Of a stretch of DNA of 15,912 nt, positions 15,301-15,912 are shown in pieces. The notes below the pieces were generated by a model, which was not told the DNA's origin, did not search any database, and was given only the letters and a program-made list of their open reading frames with translations. How positions within the stretch are numbered: the stretch's first letter is position 1; every line of letters begins with the position of its first letter. The DNA is taken from positions 1 to 15,912 of the forward strand of contig CAMVDK010000041.1 of the NCBI GenBank assembly GCA_947166165.1, given 5' to 3'. Source of the DNA: an uncultured Porphyromonadaceae bacterium. Lineage in GTDB: Bacteria; Bacteroidota; Bacteroidia; Bacteroidales; Muribaculaceae. Position numbers and translations under genes: made by a program.

Positions 15301-15529
15301 CTCGCTCACCACCATCCTGGGCATGGTACCCATGGCATTGGGACGCGGCGAGGGCTCGGAGATGTGGCGCCCGATGGGTACGGCCGTGATTGGTGGTCTG
15401 ACGTTCTCCACCATCCTCACACTGCTGTTTGTGCCCACCATGTACACCATCTTCGCCTTCAACGGCATCCGCCGCAAGCGCAAGAAATTGCACGAGTACT
15501 ACGACCGCCGCCATGCGCAGCAGGCCTGA
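12395..15529 (+). CDS. RND multidrug efflux permease, HAE1-like
   Basis: The 1044-residue inner-membrane pump has the 12-helix RND layout. TM1 is at about 10-30, followed by a large periplasmic loop, TM2-6 at about 330-485, TM7 at about 527-547, a second large loop, and TM8-12 at about 866-1020. TM4 carries GMVVDDAIVVLEN with D399 and D400, and TM10 carries GIVVKNGIVLID with K932. These correspond to the proton-relay Asp407/Asp408 and Lys940 of E. coli AcrB, so proton-driven transport should work. The DD pattern favours the hydrophobe/amphiphile (HAE1) group over heavy-metal pumps. DLYPDIDTNTIMVMTTYQGAS (35-55) matches the PN1 start of the family. Substrates cannot be read from sequence. It follows the adaptor by 59 bases and precedes the PII-like gene by 45 bases. 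Confidence 0.96.
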   Translation: MSLYSTSVKNPVTTILVFVAIAIIGLFSLQKLPIDLYPDIDTNTIMVMTTYQGASAQDIEQNLTRPLENTLNSVEHLKHITSNSRENVSIITLEFEYGYDIDALTNDVRDKLDMISSYLPDDSNTPVIFKFSSDMIPIALLSAQAGESMPGLYKILDENVANPLARVDGVGSVSIAGAPKREIHVYLDPIRMEAYNLSVETVASLIGAENRNIPGRPFDIGSDTYSLRVQGEFKDPKDMAGLVVGYSNGGVVHLSDVATIDDSLEERAQEAYNNGVQGAMIIIQKQSGANSVEISNQVAKILPSIQKNLPSDVKLDYIVDTSDNIRNTIASLVETVLYALLFVVLVVFFFLGRWRATVIIVLTIPISLIASFIYLYATGNSLNIVSLSSLSISIGMVVDDAIVVLENITTHIERGSAPKQAAVHGTNEVAISVIASTLTLIAVFFPLTLVTGMTGVLFRQLGWMVTIMMIISTTAALSLTPMLCSRMLKQERKDSPLFKKIYGPVERFLDKLDDGFTRILRVCVTHRWITTTMALGIFVASMFLMRFIGTEFFPVSDNSRLGVSLELPIGTRVEIAKEVTARLYKEWTEKYPEIKVFNYTVGQASSDNTFASMQNNGSHIVSMNIRLVNPTERKRGIVEIAGLMREDLKHYPEFKKALVNVGGNRGGGMSGQSTLNYEIYGYDFEKTDTVAQRLKRLLSGVKGAADINISRSDYQPEYQVDFDREKLAIYGLNLSTAATALRNRINGTTASYFREDGDEYDIMVMYDKQHRQSIADIENILLYNARGQGIRLKEVGTVVERFNPPTIERKDRERIITVSTVVQDRPMSEVIADAQPLIDKMDKPNGVTIELSGSYEDQQDSFRDLSMLAVLIIILVYIVMASQFESFTYPGIIMTSIMFAFSGIVLILLATGTNLNIMSMIGAIMLIGIVVKNGIVLIDYITLNRERGMSIRRAVLDAGHSRMRPVLMTSLTTILGMVPMALGRGEGSEMWRPMGTAVIGGLTFSTILTLLFVPTMYTIFAFNGIRRKRKKLHEYYDRRHAQQA

Positions 15530-15574
15530 CCTTCAATCATCCACTTAACCCCTATTTTTTGACTTAGCATCGAT

Positions 15575-15868
15575 ATGAAAGCGATATTCATTGCATTCGA
15601 CCAAGCCTACTACGAGCGCATCGTGGAACTGCTCCCCCGCCTGGGCTGCCGCGGGTTCACCGCCTGGCAGGAGGTGCAGGGGCGCGGCACCCAGACCGGC
15701 GACCCGCACTATGGCACCCACGCGTGGCCCTCGCTGGCCTCGGCGATGATGACCATGGTGAACGACGACCACGTCGACAGCGTGCTCGACGCGCTGCACC
15801 AGATGGACGTGGAGACGCCCAAACTGGGCCTGCGCGCCTGGGTGCTGCCCGTGGAACGCAGCATCTGA
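15575..15868 (+). CDS. Small PII-like protein at the end of the efflux operon
   Basis: The 97-residue protein looks like a stand-alone PII-superfamily (ferredoxin-like) domain. A first strand MKAIFIAFD (1-9) and a helix YYERIVELLPRLG (12-24) lead to WQEVQGRGTQTGDPHYGTHAWPSL (31-54), a Gly/Thr-rich loop where PII proteins carry their T-loop. Then come a strand (SAMMTMVND, 56-64), a helix (HVDSVLDALHQM, 66-77), and a closing strand GLRAWVLPVE (85-94). PII proteins bind small effectors and touch partners through this loop. Relatives near metal RND pumps are known (DUF3240-type), but membership of that exact family is not proven here. No signal peptide, so it should be cytoplasmic. It follows the pump by 45 bases and is probably the last gene of the transcript. 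The last 44 bases of the window show nothing. Confidence 0.65.
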   Translation: MKAIFIAFDQAYYERIVELLPRLGCRGFTAWQEVQGRGTQTGDPHYGTHAWPSLASAMMTMVNDDHVDSVLDALHQMDVETPKLGLRAWVLPVERSI

Positions 15869-15912
15869 GCCGCCCGCGAGTTCCATCCAACGCCAGCACG
15901 GCACCGCGCCCC

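Noticed and set aside
12476..15514. Open frame of about 1012 codons on the minus strand opposite the RND pump
   Set aside because: It is antisense to a strongly conserved gene, is His/Val/Asp-rich in the way mirrored GC-rich codons give, and shows no domain.
12395..15529. Heavy-metal (CzcA-type) assignment of the pump, suggested by the PII-like neighbour
   Set aside because: TM4 reads VVDDAIVVLEN, the hydrophobe/amphiphile-type pattern, so a drug-type pump is more likely.

Overview
The window looks like a chromosomal segment of a Bacteroidota bacterium, most likely order Bacteroidales. Several genes are preceded by the Bacteroidota-type promoter (a -7 box TAnnTTTG with a TTTG-like -33 box 19-20 bp upstream). 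The gene content also fits: a DUF3667 membrane protein, a DUF2461 protein, a short-LID adenylate kinase, a bifunctional NAD(P)HX repair enzyme, and an RND operon ordered TolC - adaptor - pump. Finer placement (Prevotellaceae- or Muribaculaceae-like, GC-rich) is only a guess.

Left part (1-3170) is an AT-richer, accessory-looking block. A DUF3667 zinc-ribbon membrane protein (+) converges on an AAA ATPase with a C-terminal DUF234/PD-(D/E)XK-like domain (-). A 72-bp repeat lies on both sides of this pair (1-72 and 3024-3095, same orientation). Between the ATPase promoter and the next gene is about 620 bp with no credible gene but dense structure: two tandem palindromic units next to the ATPase -33 box, a GC-rich hairpin, and a roughly 305-bp MITE-like element bounded by inverted CATATGG-type ends.

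Middle part (3169-9111) is mostly housekeeping. It holds a secreted NlpC/P60 peptidase (-), the bifunctional NAD(P)H-hydrate epimerase/dehydratase (-) with a terminator-like hairpin, and a divergent + strand cluster of hypoxanthine phosphoribosyltransferase, adenylate kinase and ribonuclease Z. Adenylate kinase and ribonuclease Z overlap by 4 nt. A short PH-like protein and a DUF2461 protein follow on the - strand.

Right part (9112-15912) is a multidrug-efflux operon on the + strand: TetR regulator, TolC-type outer-membrane channel, lipoprotein membrane-fusion adaptor, HAE1-like RND pump, and a 97-residue PII-like protein. The gaps are 25-59 bp. A perfect 10-bp-arm inverted repeat overlies the -33 box of the tetR promoter and is the best candidate operator. 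It suggests that TetR represses itself and the pump, and that the PII-like protein may add a further control at the pump.

No tRNA, rRNA, CRISPR array or transposase gene was seen. Nothing here proves a new system. The strongest candidates for something undescribed are the repeat-bounded ATPase block with its tandem palindromes and the PII-like protein attached to a drug-type RND operon.
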